Origin: FEN-1297 sp964498065
GTDB taxonomy: Bacteria > Bacteroidota > Ignavibacteria > Ignavibacteriales > Ignavibacteriaceae
Direction of reading: 5' to 3'
Assembly (NCBI GenBank): GCA_964498065.1
Contig: CAZCFZ010000026.1
Span: 1 to 48,040 of the forward strand
DNA length: 48,040 bases
Positions 16,980 to 26,561 of this stretch are shown here, in pieces. The notes under the pieces are model-generated. The model was not told the origin of the DNA. It searched no databases and saw only the letters and a list, made by a program, of their open reading frames with translations. How positions within the stretch are numbered: position 1 is the first letter of the stretch; each line of letters opens with the position of its first letter. A program made the translations under genes and the position numbers.

Positions 16980-18068
16980 ATGGAACAAAGTAAAATAAAA
17001 ATTCTGATCGCTGAAGATGAATATATTGTAGCGATGGATATTAAAAAAATATTGGAAAAAATCGGGTACGAAGTTACTTCTTTTGTAAATAACGGAACGG
17101 ACGTTATACAGAAAGCCGGAAGCGAGGAGCCTGACCTTATTCTAATGGATATTATGTTAAGCGGTGATATGAGCGGTATTGAAGCCGCCGAGATTATCAA
17201 AGGCAAATATGATATTCCTATTGTTTATTTAACTGCATTAACCGATGAACAAACTATTAATAAAGCAAAAATTACCGAGCCCGGCGGTTATATTTTAAAA
17301 CCTTTTGATGAAAAAGGGCTGCGTAGTGCCATTGAGATTGCGCTTTACAAGGCAAAAATAGAAACACAATTGAAGATAAAAACTAAGGAACTTGAAGAAG
17401 AGAAAAATAAAACCGATGAATTGCTTCACCATATTTTACCTAAAGAAATTATAAAAGAATTAAAACAGACTGGCTCCGTAAGTCCTAGACATTATCAAAT
17501 GATTTCTATACTGTTTACGGACTTTCAAGGCTTTCGTAACATTTCAAATTCACTTCCTCCTTCCGAACTAGTTGCAGAATTAAATGAAATTTTTTACAGT
17601 TTTGATTTAATTATTGAAAAATACGGCCTTGAAAAACTGAAAACTTTGGGTGATACTTATATGATCGGAGGCGGACTTCCGAAAGAATCCAGTGATCATG
17701 CTGTTAGAGTTATTTGTGCCGGTTTGGATATGATTGAATTTTTGAATAAAAGAAATATAAATACCGACATCAAATGGTTAATGAGAGTAGGGGTAAATTC
17801 AGGGCAGGTTGTTGCCGGGATTGTTGGAACAAATAAATTTTCCTATGATGTTTGGGGAGATACGGTAAACATTGCAAGCAGAATAGAAAGTAATTCCGAA
17901 CCGGGCAAAATAAATATTTCCGGCAGTACTTATGAATTAATTAAAGACTATTTCAATTGTGAATATAGAGGAAAACTAAACGCTAAAGGGAAAGGGGAAA
18001 TTGATATGTATTTTGTGAAAAGCGAAAAACCGGAAGTAGCCGATTATCTAAATAAAATCCGATCTTAA
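16980..18068 (+). CDS. response regulator-class III adenylate cyclase fusion
   Basis: A 362-residue paralogue of the preceding gene. The receiver domain (residues 5-123) has phosphoacceptor Asp57; a coiled coil (126-162) leads to a class III cyclase domain. All catalytic positions are canonical: metal Asp181 and Asp225, substrate Lys221, adenine Asp290 (YDVWG) and transition-state Arg301 (NIASR). It probably makes cAMP in response to phosphorylation by an unlinked histidine kinase; no kinase is nearby. The ATG follows AGGCGG. The linker LLHHILPKEIIKELK is the usual helix before bacterial cyclase domains. Confidence 0.93.
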   Translation: MEQSKIKILIAEDEYIVAMDIKKILEKIGYEVTSFVNNGTDVIQKAGSEEPDLILMDIMLSGDMSGIEAAEIIKGKYDIPIVYLTALTDEQTINKAKITEPGGYILKPFDEKGLRSAIEIALYKAKIETQLKIKTKELEEEKNKTDELLHHILPKEIIKELKQTGSVSPRHYQMISILFTDFQGFRNISNSLPPSELVAELNEIFYSFDLIIEKYGLEKLKTLGDTYMIGGGLPKESSDHAVRVICAGLDMIEFLNKRNINTDIKWLMRVGVNSGQVVAGIVGTNKFSYDVWGDTVNIASRIESNSEPGKINISGSTYELIKDYFNCEYRGKLNAKGKGEIDMYFVKSEKPEVADYLNKIRS

Positions 18069-18077
18069 TTAAATTAT

Positions 18078-20090
18078 CTAAAGACGGGTATCTATTTCAA
18101 GAATAAAATTATTATCTAAATTCCCATTAATTTGTGAATAGCCTGAACTTAAATATTTTTCGTCGGGTTTATAAGTTTCGGAGTATTTACACGATAATGC
18201 AAAATTAAAAGGAGTTTGGTACTTAAGCGTTACATACCATCTTATCCCTTGGCCATACATTGCTAAATTAGAAAATATACCGGAAATTCCGCTTTCAGAT
18301 TCATAAATTGCCGAGTTAAAAGAGTCGGTTTTAAAGAAAATAATCCTTCCTGTTAAATCTAAAGATTTAAATAATGAAGTTTTTATTTCTTGAAAAACAA
18401 GTAATCCTTTTTCTTTACTTTCGATTTCCGCCAGGTTAAAATAACTAAGTTCCAATCTTTCCTTCAATTTTATTACCCTCGAAATTTTATGTATTACTTC
18501 AAATCTAAAGCTTTGCTTAAGTCTTTTTGTTATTGAGAGTGTATTGCCTATATCCGCACAAACATCCTTATTTTCATATTTATATCTTAGTCTTATTTTA
18601 ACCGAATTGAAAGGTGCTGATTTTAAATTAAACATGAATTCATTTCCGCCGGAAGGTAACGGATTTGTATATGTGGAGTACGGATATTTGAATTGATCAT
18701 AATAAAAATTTACCTCGCCTATTTTCATTATCCATCGTATCCCGTTATAAATGCCGAATTCATTTTGCGTTGAGCCCGAACTCTCTCCAAATCCGTATCC
18801 ATGGAGATTTATAAAATTTTTCGAGTAATTTCTTATTGATATGATATATGAAAAATTTTTCACAATTAATTCTATTCCGCCTACAGTAGCTGTATGCTTG
18901 CCGTCAAGTGCTGTTTCGCCGAAAATATTTACTGATGATAAATAAAAATTGTAATAAATCGAATAGAAATTAAAGGATTGATTTTCAATATTGTTAATTG
19001 AATTGATTTGAAGAGGATTGCTGAAATAAGTATGGTAAGCTGAGATGCCTGTCCGCATAAATTCTTCAATTGAGAAATCCAGGTTTGCACCAGCTAATTT
19101 TTCCGATGCTGCTTTTCTTTTAGCAATTTCAGTTTCGGTACGGTGGTAACCGTCTGCCGGCATCGATAGAATTTCTTTAGAAATAGGATCGATGTTTGCG
19201 TCAAATTTATTTTGTGAATAAAAGGCGGAAACATTAAATGACTCGATTGATACAGTAGCCGCCATACCGCGGAAAAAGTTATTTTCGTTTGTACTTATAT
19301 AAGGGATAACTCCTCTTCCGTTCTTTTTAACGGGGAAAACTGCATTTGAGCCTTTTGAGAAACCGTAGGAACCCCAGAGTGCTAATCCCTGTCCGAATTC
19401 AAGTCCATAGTCTCCAATCACTAAATTCTTAACCATGCCTAAGTCTTTTAAAGCAAAATGAAAGGAAGAAAATTCATTTAAAGGCTTTTCACCCGCATCC
19501 TTTTCAATTAATCCTCCTAACTGAATTTGATGATTATATTTCAGTAAAACCCTGTTATATACTTTATATGGCGAGCCTTCAAATTTATTTTCTAAAAATC
19601 CTTTTCTTGTCTGTAAATCCTTTGAAATTCTATTTCTTATTTGCAAAGATGTTTTATTAAAATATTCGGATATAATATCTCCACCTTGCTTTTTTCCACT
19701 AATACTTTTTTTATTTTGATCAACAGTTAAAAAAGGAAGAATTTCCGCAACTTTATTGCCGGACAAACCTTCAACCGAATATAGTTCCTGCTTTGAGAAA
19801 AACTTCCCGTATTTTTCTCTATGCTTAATAATTAAATTTATTTCAATAAGATTTAAATACGGGATCCTTTGAAAATCTCCGGAACCGGCTTTATTTAAAT
19901 CAACCGGATTCTTAATTAAGTCTTCAAAAAAATCATACATATCCGAGTTATCTGTTTCATCGGAAGACTCTTCATATAAATTATCAATTAAATTATCAGT
20001 CTCTGCTTCCGATGAGTCCGACTGTGCATATAGGTTATTGCATATAAATATTAAAATCAAAATAAATATTTTTCTAAGAATTGGTAACAT
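18078..20090 (-). CDS. helix-hairpin-helix outer-membrane barrel protein
   Basis: A 670-residue exported protein with a signal peptide ending near residue 22 (YAQ). Residues 55-125 hold a ComEA-like pair of helix-hairpin-helix motifs (VDLNKAGSGDFQRIPYLN and a GLSGNKVAEILPFL turn). The remaining 530 residues read as amphipathic beta strands with many aromatic ends, a large outer-membrane barrel. Proteins with this architecture are common in Bacteroidota and Ignavibacteria, but their function is unknown; the HhH part need not bind DNA in this setting. It lies 36 bases after the PorV-like gene on the same strand and is probably co-transcribed with it. Confidence 0.8.
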   Translation of the reverse strand: MLPILRKIFILILIFICNNLYAQSDSSEAETDNLIDNLYEESSDETDNSDMYDFFEDLIKNPVDLNKAGSGDFQRIPYLNLIEINLIIKHREKYGKFFSKQELYSVEGLSGNKVAEILPFLTVDQNKKSISGKKQGGDIISEYFNKTSLQIRNRISKDLQTRKGFLENKFEGSPYKVYNRVLLKYNHQIQLGGLIEKDAGEKPLNEFSSFHFALKDLGMVKNLVIGDYGLEFGQGLALWGSYGFSKGSNAVFPVKKNGRGVIPYISTNENNFFRGMAATVSIESFNVSAFYSQNKFDANIDPISKEILSMPADGYHRTETEIAKRKAASEKLAGANLDFSIEEFMRTGISAYHTYFSNPLQINSINNIENQSFNFYSIYYNFYLSSVNIFGETALDGKHTATVGGIELIVKNFSYIISIRNYSKNFINLHGYGFGESSGSTQNEFGIYNGIRWIMKIGEVNFYYDQFKYPYSTYTNPLPSGGNEFMFNLKSAPFNSVKIRLRYKYENKDVCADIGNTLSITKRLKQSFRFEVIHKISRVIKLKERLELSYFNLAEIESKEKGLLVFQEIKTSLFKSLDLTGRIIFFKTDSFNSAIYESESGISGIFSNLAMYGQGIRWYVTLKYQTPFNFALSCKYSETYKPDEKYLSSGYSQINGNLDNNFILEIDTRL

Positions 20091-20126
20091 TAAAGAATAT
20101 GCCCCTTTTTTATTGAATAGAAAATA

Positions 20127-20975
20127 TCAACGCAGATGGTTTCTAATTTTCTCGGATCTACTCCCGCTTTGACCAAAACTAATAATAATGCCTGCTTGAT
20201 GTGTTAATCCCAAGTCCGGATGAGTAAAGACAGCATAATCTAAACCTACGAATGAATAATTAATCCCTATGCCTGCGGAATAAAGCGAAGGTTCATTCTG
20301 GAAACCGGTTCGAATGGAAATGTTTTTTATGATTTCATATTCTATCCCGAACCGTAAAGAAGCATTTAGTATAATATCTTTTTCAATTGCCGCATTAAAG
20401 GAAAGATTATCCAAAATATTTATACTAAATCCTGATGAAAAGATCATGGGTATTTGATTTTCTTCTTTTCCGAAAGTTGCCCTATTTAAATTATGAATAG
20501 TAAATCCCCATCTTATATTTTCGGATAAATATACCAATCCGCCGAGATTCAGATAGAATGCATTTGCTTTGCCGTAATTTTTTATCGATACAGTATGAAA
20601 ATTAAAAACAATTCCGCAGAAAAATTTATTCAAATAATTATAAGAGAACCCGGCAAGAATTTTATTTTCTTTATATAAATCAAAACCGTAGCTCATTCCG
20701 CCGATTGAAATGGAACCGAATAGAAACGGTTCGTTATAAGCAATATAGCCGTTGGCTAATTCTGTTAACCCGAAAGGAGCAGGTGAGTAATACACTCCGA
20801 CTTCTCTCCAGTCCATTTGAGATAGGCCCGCAGGATTATTGAAAATTGCAAAAACATCATTGCTTAGCGCAACGTCTGAATGTGATAGGGAAATTTGTTT
20901 TGCCCCTGGATTAATCTGTGAAAAACTTGCGCGGCCTATAAAAATACTAAGTAAAGTTATAGTTAGGTATCGCAA
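20127..20975 (-). CDS. PorV/PorQ-like outer-membrane beta-barrel protein
   Basis: A 282-residue protein with an N-terminal signal peptide. It carries the NPAGLS motif early in the mature domain (AIFNNPAGLSQMDW), which is typical of PorV/PorQ/UPF0164 barrels, then repeated amphipathic strands to a C-terminal GIIISFGQ. Such barrels work in type IX secretion or lipid transport; the exact role here is not set. The start is a TTG at 20975 with no clear Shine-Dalgarno site, chosen because it gives a complete signal peptide (RYLTITLLSIFIG). It heads a probable two-gene operon with the HhH barrel gene. Confidence 0.72.
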   Translation of the reverse strand: MRYLTITLLSIFIGRASFSQINPGAKQISLSHSDVALSNDVFAIFNNPAGLSQMDWREVGVYYSPAPFGLTELANGYIAYNEPFLFGSISIGGMSYGFDLYKENKILAGFSYNYLNKFFCGIVFNFHTVSIKNYGKANAFYLNLGGLVYLSENIRWGFTIHNLNRATFGKEENQIPMIFSSGFSINILDNLSFNAAIEKDIILNASLRFGIEYEIIKNISIRTGFQNEPSLYSAGIGINYSFVGLDYAVFTHPDLGLTHQAGIIISFGQSGSRSEKIRNHLR

Positions 20976-21061
20976 ATTTCAGATATTTAAAAGTTTGTTG
21001 TTAGATTATATTGAAATTCCTATATTAAATCAACTATAATTTGAATTTAAAGGATTTTTTT

Positions 21062-21946
21062 ATGAAATATTTAATGGCTGCATTTCTGCTGTTTTCCAGT
21101 GTTGTATTTGCACAAGAGCTTAATTGTACCGTAACTGTTAACATGGATAATATTACTCCTTCGAGTAGGCATTTATTAGACGGCTTTTCCCAAGCCGTAT
21201 CCGATTATTTAAACAAAAATCATTTCACTTCAGATAATTGGGTGGGGGGACGAATAAATTGCGGAATGAGCATATTCTTTTTGAGTGCCACTAGTGACGG
21301 TAATTTTTCAGCCCAAGTAGTTGTTACAAGTCAAAGACCGGTTTATCAGTCAAACAAAAACTGTCTTATGCTTAGCATAAATGATAACATGTGGTCTTTC
21401 ACATATCAACAGGGACAGGCATTCATTCTTAATCAATCTACCTTTGATCCTTTAACCAGCTTTCTTGATTATTATGCATATATAATTATCGGATATAATG
21501 AGGATTCGTGGGAAGAGTTTGGCGGTACGCCGTATTTCAATAAAGCATTGAATATTGACAATCTAGCGCTTACGAGTTCATTTTCAAAAGGATGGGTAAT
21601 CAGCAGCAGTTCATACAGCAGGGAAGGATTGGTTGAGGGTTTATTGAATGATAAATATCGTCCGTATAGAGAAGCATTTTTTCAATATTACTACGGCATT
21701 GATTTTTATGAAAATAGGAATAAAGCAGAAGGCGCTCAAAAGATTGCAAATGCCTTAAAAATGATTTACGGTTTAAGGAATAGTGTGGATTTTGGAAGTG
21801 TTGTTCTGAGAACTTTTTTCGATGCAAGGAGCGGTGAAATAGTTCAATACTTAAAAAATTATCCCGATAAAAATATTTTTGTAATGTTAACAAAAATTGA
21901 TCCTGCTCATACTGCAAAATATGATGCGGCTATGGGACTAAATTAA
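21062..21946 (+). CDS. porD: type IX secretion protein PorD (DUF4835)
   Basis: A 294-residue exported protein. I chose the ATG at 21062, eight bases after AAAGGA, over an in-frame TTG at 21041; this gives a clean signal peptide ending VFAQ. The mature domain begins ELNCTVTVN and carries the family's conserved blocks: FTSDNWVGGRINCG, a PVYQSNKNCLMLSINDN stretch, and DYYAYIIIGYNEDSWEEFGG-PYF. DUF4835 is the PorD family of the type IX secretion system of Bacteroidota, periplasmic and accessory to the PorKLMN machinery. Its last 17 bases overlap the convergent HEAT/cyclophilin gene. Confidence 0.85.
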   Translation: MKYLMAAFLLFSSVVFAQELNCTVTVNMDNITPSSRHLLDGFSQAVSDYLNKNHFTSDNWVGGRINCGMSIFFLSATSDGNFSAQVVVTSQRPVYQSNKNCLMLSINDNMWSFTYQQGQAFILNQSTFDPLTSFLDYYAYIIIGYNEDSWEEFGGTPYFNKALNIDNLALTSSFSKGWVISSSSYSREGLVEGLLNDKYRPYREAFFQYYYGIDFYENRNKAEGAQKIANALKMIYGLRNSVDFGSVVLRTFFDARSGEIVQYLKNYPDKNIFVMLTKIDPAHTAKYDAAMGLN

Positions 21947-23948
21947 TTCTTATAATTCTGTCACCTTGAGCGATGTTATAAACAACATTAATATTTTTAA
22001 TAGTCTCTGCAAAGATTGTATATCTGCCGTTTAAGTGAGGATAATTTCCGGTGGTAACAAACCATTGAGAACCTTCCGTATCCTTACCTGCGCTTGCCAT
22101 ACCTACCATCCCGACATTGTAATTTAAAGGGGAAAATTCGGATACTATATCATAACCCGGACCGCCCCAGCCTGTTTCTTCCGGATCGCCTCCTTGTATT
22201 ACAAATCCGGGTACGACTCTGTGAAATATATTTTGATTAAAGAATTTCTTTTTTGCGAGATAACAAAAGTTTCCTGCCGAAACAGGTGCATATTTCGGCA
22301 AAAATTTGATTTTAAAATTTCCTTTTACCGTATAAATTTCAGCATATTTATATTTAAAAGCATCAGCCCAGATACTGTTAAAATATTTATTATCTTTGAC
22401 TAAATTGCTGGTCGGAAGGCCTAATTGCTTATATGCATATTTCTTAATCGAATATTCTTCCGAATTGCCCAGATTTTTAAGAACGCTCTTATATAGATTA
22501 TTATCTATTTTTTCGGCTAAATCTGTCAGTGACATCAAGCTTTCTAAATAGTCCGGGTTGTCTTTATAAATCTGAACTTGTCTTTTTATTATACCGGATA
22601 ATCTGCTTTTACTTGGAGTAATGTATGATGAATCAATACCGTCGGCTGCTATTGAGATTAAGGCAGGTGACTTTGAATTTAATGAGTTAATTATTAATTG
22701 ATACAAATTGTTATTTACATTGGTATTATTTTGAAATTTCAATGCCGATTCCAAAATCGATATTTTATCCTTTCCACCAACACTTGAAAATTTGTTTAAT
22801 AAGAATTCCAAGGCATCATCAAATTTGGTGTATAAACCGCATTCTTTGTAGAAATATTCTTTTGGAATGTCCTGTTCATATTCATTTTTAATATATTCAA
22901 AATCCGGCTTGAATAATTTTATATAACTCAAAAATAATTCGCCTCTTGTATTGGCTGTATAATTTTTATTTTTAGTTGCCTTTATTAAAAAATTCTTTAA
23001 AAAGATTTTTAAAGAATCATTCAGTTCCAAGAATTTAACCGATGAAGCTAACTCAATGGCTATATTAGGATTTTTGTCGTTTAATAAATCTAAATATAAA
23101 TTTAAATCCTTCTTATTGTTAAAGGGATAAAATACCAGTGCCTTGATTGCCGCGATTTTTATTGTAAAGTTATTGGAGCGGAGTAATTTATTAAATAATG
23201 TTTTATTTCCAGGGAAATATTTATTCAATTGCAGGCATCCCAGGAAATAGGGAATAGTTATTTCTGCGTATTTTTTTGATAGTTCGGAGGAATCTTTGAA
23301 ATTGAAATATGATTTCAGTTCTTCGCTTAATAATTTATTTATTTTAGGCGTACTTCCGATTCTATATAATGCAAATGCAGCTTCAAAATTTCTTCTGCAT
23401 GGAAATTTATATTTTAATAACTCGTTATATAAAATAGAAATCGATTTCTGTTTTTCCCCGATTTTTCTAATGTAAAAATTATACAGAGCTAAAGAAATTC
23501 CATCAAAATTACTTAGTCTGTTTTTGTTATAGGATTTAAATAAGAAATTGTAGGTATTCAAATTTCCGACCTTACCAAGTGTTTCAAGTATATCATGAAT
23601 ATCTTTATCTGAATTATTGGTTTGAGATAATTTCGACAAAAGAAAGTTTACGGATTGTATATTTTTGCCTAATTCTCCTAAAGCGAAACAAATGAATTTT
23701 GAATGCTTTCCGAAATCCAATTGTAAAATTTCCTTAACCCAGCTTGTATCTTCACTTTGAGCCAGAGATAATAGAGCAGCATTTACTTTGACGCTATCAT
23801 TCGAATGCAGATATTTATTTTCAATGCTTTTATCAAACTGTCGCGTATAAGTAGTTTGTACCAGATCTTTATCGGCATGTGTGTATTGTGCTTTACAGGT
23901 AAATTGAAAAAGAAGAAGTATTGGAAAAAATAACACGTAGGCTTTCAT
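21930..23948 (-). CDS. HEAT-repeat protein with C-terminal cyclophilin domain
   Basis: A 672-residue exported protein with a signal peptide (cleavage near residue 20, CKAQ). Residues 30-520 are a long run of helical repeats of HEAT/ARM type. Residues 530-672 are a cyclophilin peptidyl-prolyl isomerase domain with the catalytic FHRVVPGFVIQGGDP block, SQWFVT and LNGRYTIFA. It should catalyse proline isomerisation of exported proteins in the periplasm, with the solenoid acting as a client or scaffold arm. The C-terminal codons overlap porD tail-to-tail. A strong hairpin precedes the gene. Confidence 0.9.
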   Translation of the reverse strand: MKAYVLFFPILLLFQFTCKAQYTHADKDLVQTTYTRQFDKSIENKYLHSNDSVKVNAALLSLAQSEDTSWVKEILQLDFGKHSKFICFALGELGKNIQSVNFLLSKLSQTNNSDKDIHDILETLGKVGNLNTYNFLFKSYNKNRLSNFDGISLALYNFYIRKIGEKQKSISILYNELLKYKFPCRRNFEAAFALYRIGSTPKINKLLSEELKSYFNFKDSSELSKKYAEITIPYFLGCLQLNKYFPGNKTLFNKLLRSNNFTIKIAAIKALVFYPFNNKKDLNLYLDLLNDKNPNIAIELASSVKFLELNDSLKIFLKNFLIKATKNKNYTANTRGELFLSYIKLFKPDFEYIKNEYEQDIPKEYFYKECGLYTKFDDALEFLLNKFSSVGGKDKISILESALKFQNNTNVNNNLYQLIINSLNSKSPALISIAADGIDSSYITPSKSRLSGIIKRQVQIYKDNPDYLESLMSLTDLAEKIDNNLYKSVLKNLGNSEEYSIKKYAYKQLGLPTSNLVKDNKYFNSIWADAFKYKYAEIYTVKGNFKIKFLPKYAPVSAGNFCYLAKKKFFNQNIFHRVVPGFVIQGGDPEETGWGGPGYDIVSEFSPLNYNVGMVGMASAGKDTEGSQWFVTTGNYPHLNGRYTIFAETIKNINVVYNIAQGDRIIRINLVP

Positions 23949-23998
23949 AATTTATCCGGTTTTATTTTTAGGGCAGGAATTTTTAAAGTTAAAAGGCC

Positions 23999-24033
23999 GT
24001 CCAAAAGGAGTTAATCAACTGCTTTTGAACGAC
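23999..24033 (-). terminator. intrinsic terminator, strong hairpin
   Basis: On the minus strand TTCAAAAG-C-AGTT-gatt-AACT-C-CTTTTGGA forms a near-perfect 13-pair stem, extended by GTC/GAC, then CGGCCTTTTAACTTT. It lies just after the acyltransferase gene stop. The plus-strand side has a longer T run, but no plus-strand gene ends here. Confidence 0.75.
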
Positions 24034-24053
24034 ACTTTTTTTATAATAATAAA

Positions 24054-25175
24054 TTATATTTTTTTCTCGTAAATCCGATATTTTTTATATAGTTCTCCGT
24101 TCATTACATCCGCACCTCTGTTCATCATTGCATTATCTTCAAGAATCCAGCTAGCCTCTCCTAAATCAATTCCAAGTTTATGTGCACGATTAACAATCTC
24201 CCAGTAAAATACCGAATCCAATCCTTTCTTCTGGTATTCCGGAATTAATCCCAGCGTAATAATCCTGCACCACTTAATTTTCTTTTTCTGTGTAAACAAT
24301 TTAATTATGCCTGTCGGAAATAATTTACCGTTCATCTGTTTGAACACATAATTGTAATCCAGAAGTACAAGTGCAAATCCCATCAGGTTACCTTTTACTT
24401 CACCGAATAAAACGAGCGACGGTTCAGCTAATGGTTTCAAGTCTTTAGCCATTGCATCGAGTTCTTCATCTGTCATTGGTACAAAACCCCAGTTGGGAGC
24501 CCATGCTTTGTTATAAACAAATTTTACTTTTTCCACATCCGCATTAAATTCCTTCATATTCAACTGGGTAATTTTTAAATCGTACCGCTTTCGCGCCAGT
24601 TCGGCAACACGTTTTAATTTTTCCGAACTAATAACTTTTTTATTTTCAAGCTTGTAAGCATAAAGATCTTTTGCTTTTGCAAAACCATAGTTGTCACAGA
24701 GATCAAGGTAATATTTTGGATTATAAGTCATAAGTATTCTCGGTTCATCATCGAAACCTTCCAGCAGCATAGCATATTCGTCATTGCTAGACGGATTGGC
24801 TGGTCCTCTCATGGCATTTAATCCTTTACTTTTCAGCCAATCTTTTGCGGTATCAAATAAGGCATTAGCGACTTCCTGATCATTAATACATTCAAAGAAA
24901 CCGAAAAAGCCTACTTTGTCGTTATGATATTTATTATGCAGGTCATTTTTTATGGCTGCAATTCTGCCGACTAACTCTCCGTCCCTTTCTGCTAGAAAAT
25001 ACTCTGCTTCGGCATGTTTAAAGAAGGGATTTTTTTCTTTGTTAAGAATTTTTTTCCTATCCATAATCAATGGCGGAACCCAATTCTCATCGCCCTGATA
25101 AATCTTCCATTGAAATTTAATAAAGCGCATTAAATCTTTTGGGGACTTGACGGTTGAAATATTAATAGAACTCAT
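24054..25175 (-). CDS. GNAT-fold acyltransferase, candidate bacterial ceramide synthase
   Basis: A 373-residue protein with two GNAT-like halves. Residues 50-75 (AEYFLAERDGELVGRIAAI) are a GNAT beta4-beta5 core, and residues 255-345 (LVLFGEVKGNLMGFALVLLDYN, then TLGLIPEYQKKGLDSVFYWEI) contain the acyl-CoA loop and following helix. Other marks are the RGPANPSSNDEYAMLLEGF block and the N-terminal WVPPL. Proteins like this sit beside serine palmitoyltransferase in many bacteria. In Caulobacter a GNAT-type enzyme, bCerS, acylates the sphingoid base, and I infer the same job here from its neighbours. Start supported by GAGGTGG. Confidence 0.72.
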   Translation of the reverse strand: MSSINISTVKSPKDLMRFIKFQWKIYQGDENWVPPLIMDRKKILNKEKNPFFKHAEAEYFLAERDGELVGRIAAIKNDLHNKYHNDKVGFFGFFECINDQEVANALFDTAKDWLKSKGLNAMRGPANPSSNDEYAMLLEGFDDEPRILMTYNPKYYLDLCDNYGFAKAKDLYAYKLENKKVISSEKLKRVAELARKRYDLKITQLNMKEFNADVEKVKFVYNKAWAPNWGFVPMTDEELDAMAKDLKPLAEPSLVLFGEVKGNLMGFALVLLDYNYVFKQMNGKLFPTGIIKLFTQKKKIKWCRIITLGLIPEYQKKGLDSVFYWEIVNRAHKLGIDLGEASWILEDNAMMNRGADVMNGELYKKYRIYEKKI

Positions 25176-25189
25176 TTAAACCACCTCGC

Positions 25190-25228
25190 AAAAATAAAAG
25201 CATATCATTTAATTTGATGATATGCTTT
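25190..25228 (-). terminator. intrinsic terminator between the Spt-like and acyltransferase genes
   Basis: Minus strand: AAAGCATATCAT / ATGATATGCTTT, a perfect 12-bp stem with an 8-nt loop, then TTATTTTT. It lies just after the oxoamine synthase stop and immediately before the acyltransferase ribosome binding site, so it may attenuate rather than fully separate the two genes. Confidence 0.85.
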
Positions 25229-25252
25229 AGGTTTGGAAATCATGTTAACTAA

Positions 25253-26446
25253 TTAAATTAGTCCTAATTTTTTCCCCGTTTCCGTAAATATGTCAATAAT
25301 AGCATTAAGATGTTCTTCTTTGTGAGTTGCCATATAACTGGTTCTCATCATTTGTCTGCCCGGAGGAACACCTGGAGAGATAAAAACATTTACAAACAAA
25401 CCGGCATCATATAGCATACGCCACATTTTAAAAGCAATATCATCATTGCCTACGATAACCGGGACAATTCCGGTTCTGCCTTCCAAAACAGTAAACCCTG
25501 CTTTCTTAAGTCCTTGTCTCACTTTATCAGCATTATTGATCAGCATTGTTACTCTTTCCGGTTCTTTTTCAAGAATTTCCAAAGCTGCTAAAGCAGATGC
25601 GACGGAAGCAGGAGTAGGAGAAGCACTGAAAATTAATGCAGGTGAATGATGTTTTAAATAATTAATAATTTTTGCTTCACCGGCAACAAATCCTCCCAAG
25701 GAAGCAAATGTTTTACTGAAGGTTCCCATTGTTAAATCTATTTCATTTTCAAGACTAAATTCGCTGGCAGTTCCTCTTCCGCCTTTACCTATTACGCCTA
25801 CGGCATGAGCATCATCTATTAAAATTCTTGCACCGTATTTCTTTGCAATTTTGTTTAGTCTATCAAGTTCTACAATTTCTCCGCCCGTGCTAAATACACC
25901 ATCACTTACAATTAACTTGCCGGCATCAGAAGGTAATTTTTTCACAACTCTTTCCAGATCATCCATATCGTTATGCTTGTATCTCGCGAATTCTGCTGTG
26001 GCTCCTTTAGCCATTAAGTTTCCGGCAATAATACATGCATGGTTGTCTTTATCAGAAATTACATAATCTCCCCTTTGAACTAAAGTCGGGATAATACCTT
26101 GAGCTGTTTGATAACCTGTGCTAAAAAGAAGGACAGCTTCTTTATTAAAGAATTTAGCTAATTTTTCTTCCAATTCAATATGCAGATCCAATGTTCCGGT
26201 AAGATAACGGGATCCGGAACAGCCTGTTCCATATTTTTCAACTGCTTTTATTGCTGCTTCTTTTACTTTTGGATGGGCGGTAAGTCCTAAATAGTTATTT
26301 GAACCAGCCATAATAACTTTTCTCCCCTCAATCTGGACTACCGGTCCTTCATTTTCTTCGATTGGCCTAAAATAAGGATAAAGCCCCAAAGCTTTTATCT
26401 CATCAGCTCTGGTAAAATCATAGCATTTTCTAAATAAATCCAACAT
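25253..26446 (-). CDS. spt: alpha-oxoamine synthase, probable serine palmitoyltransferase
   Basis: A 397-residue fold-type I PLP enzyme of the alpha-oxoamine synthase family. The PLP lysine is Lys245 in GTFSKTFASLGGF; His136 (DNHAC) stacks on the ring; DDAHAVGVIG (211-220) contacts the cofactor; the N-terminal GSNNYLGL and GTGCSGSRYLTG are typical. The family includes serine palmitoyltransferase, KBL, BioF and HemA. I favour serine palmitoyltransferase (serine plus acyl-thioester to 3-ketosphinganine) from the adjacent acyltransferase and divergent reductase genes. A perfect AGGAGG ends only one base before the ATG but four bases before the next codon, TTG, so translation may begin at that TTG. 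Confidence 0.8.
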   Translation of the reverse strand: MLDLFRKCYDFTRADEIKALGLYPYFRPIEENEGPVVQIEGRKVIMAGSNNYLGLTAHPKVKEAAIKAVEKYGTGCSGSRYLTGTLDLHIELEEKLAKFFNKEAVLLFSTGYQTAQGIIPTLVQRGDYVISDKDNHACIIAGNLMAKGATAEFARYKHNDMDDLERVVKKLPSDAGKLIVSDGVFSTGGEIVELDRLNKIAKKYGARILIDDAHAVGVIGKGGRGTASEFSLENEIDLTMGTFSKTFASLGGFVAGEAKIINYLKHHSPALIFSASPTPASVASALAALEILEKEPERVTMLINNADKVRQGLKKAGFTVLEGRTGIVPVIVGNDDIAFKMWRMLYDAGLFVNVFISPGVPPGRQMMRTSYMATHKEEHLNAIIDIFTETGKKLGLI

Positions 26447-26561
26447 ACCTCCTTTTTATGGATGGGAAATGAATTATTTTTTTAAAATTAACGAATAAAT
26501 TTCTTAAATTTCGCCGTAAAATGTATCATTAAATACCCTTAAAATCAAATAGAAATAGACT

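Noticed and set aside
21041..21061. TTG at 21041 as start of porD
   Set aside because: The AAAGGA before the ATG at 21062 and the clean signal peptide favour the later start.
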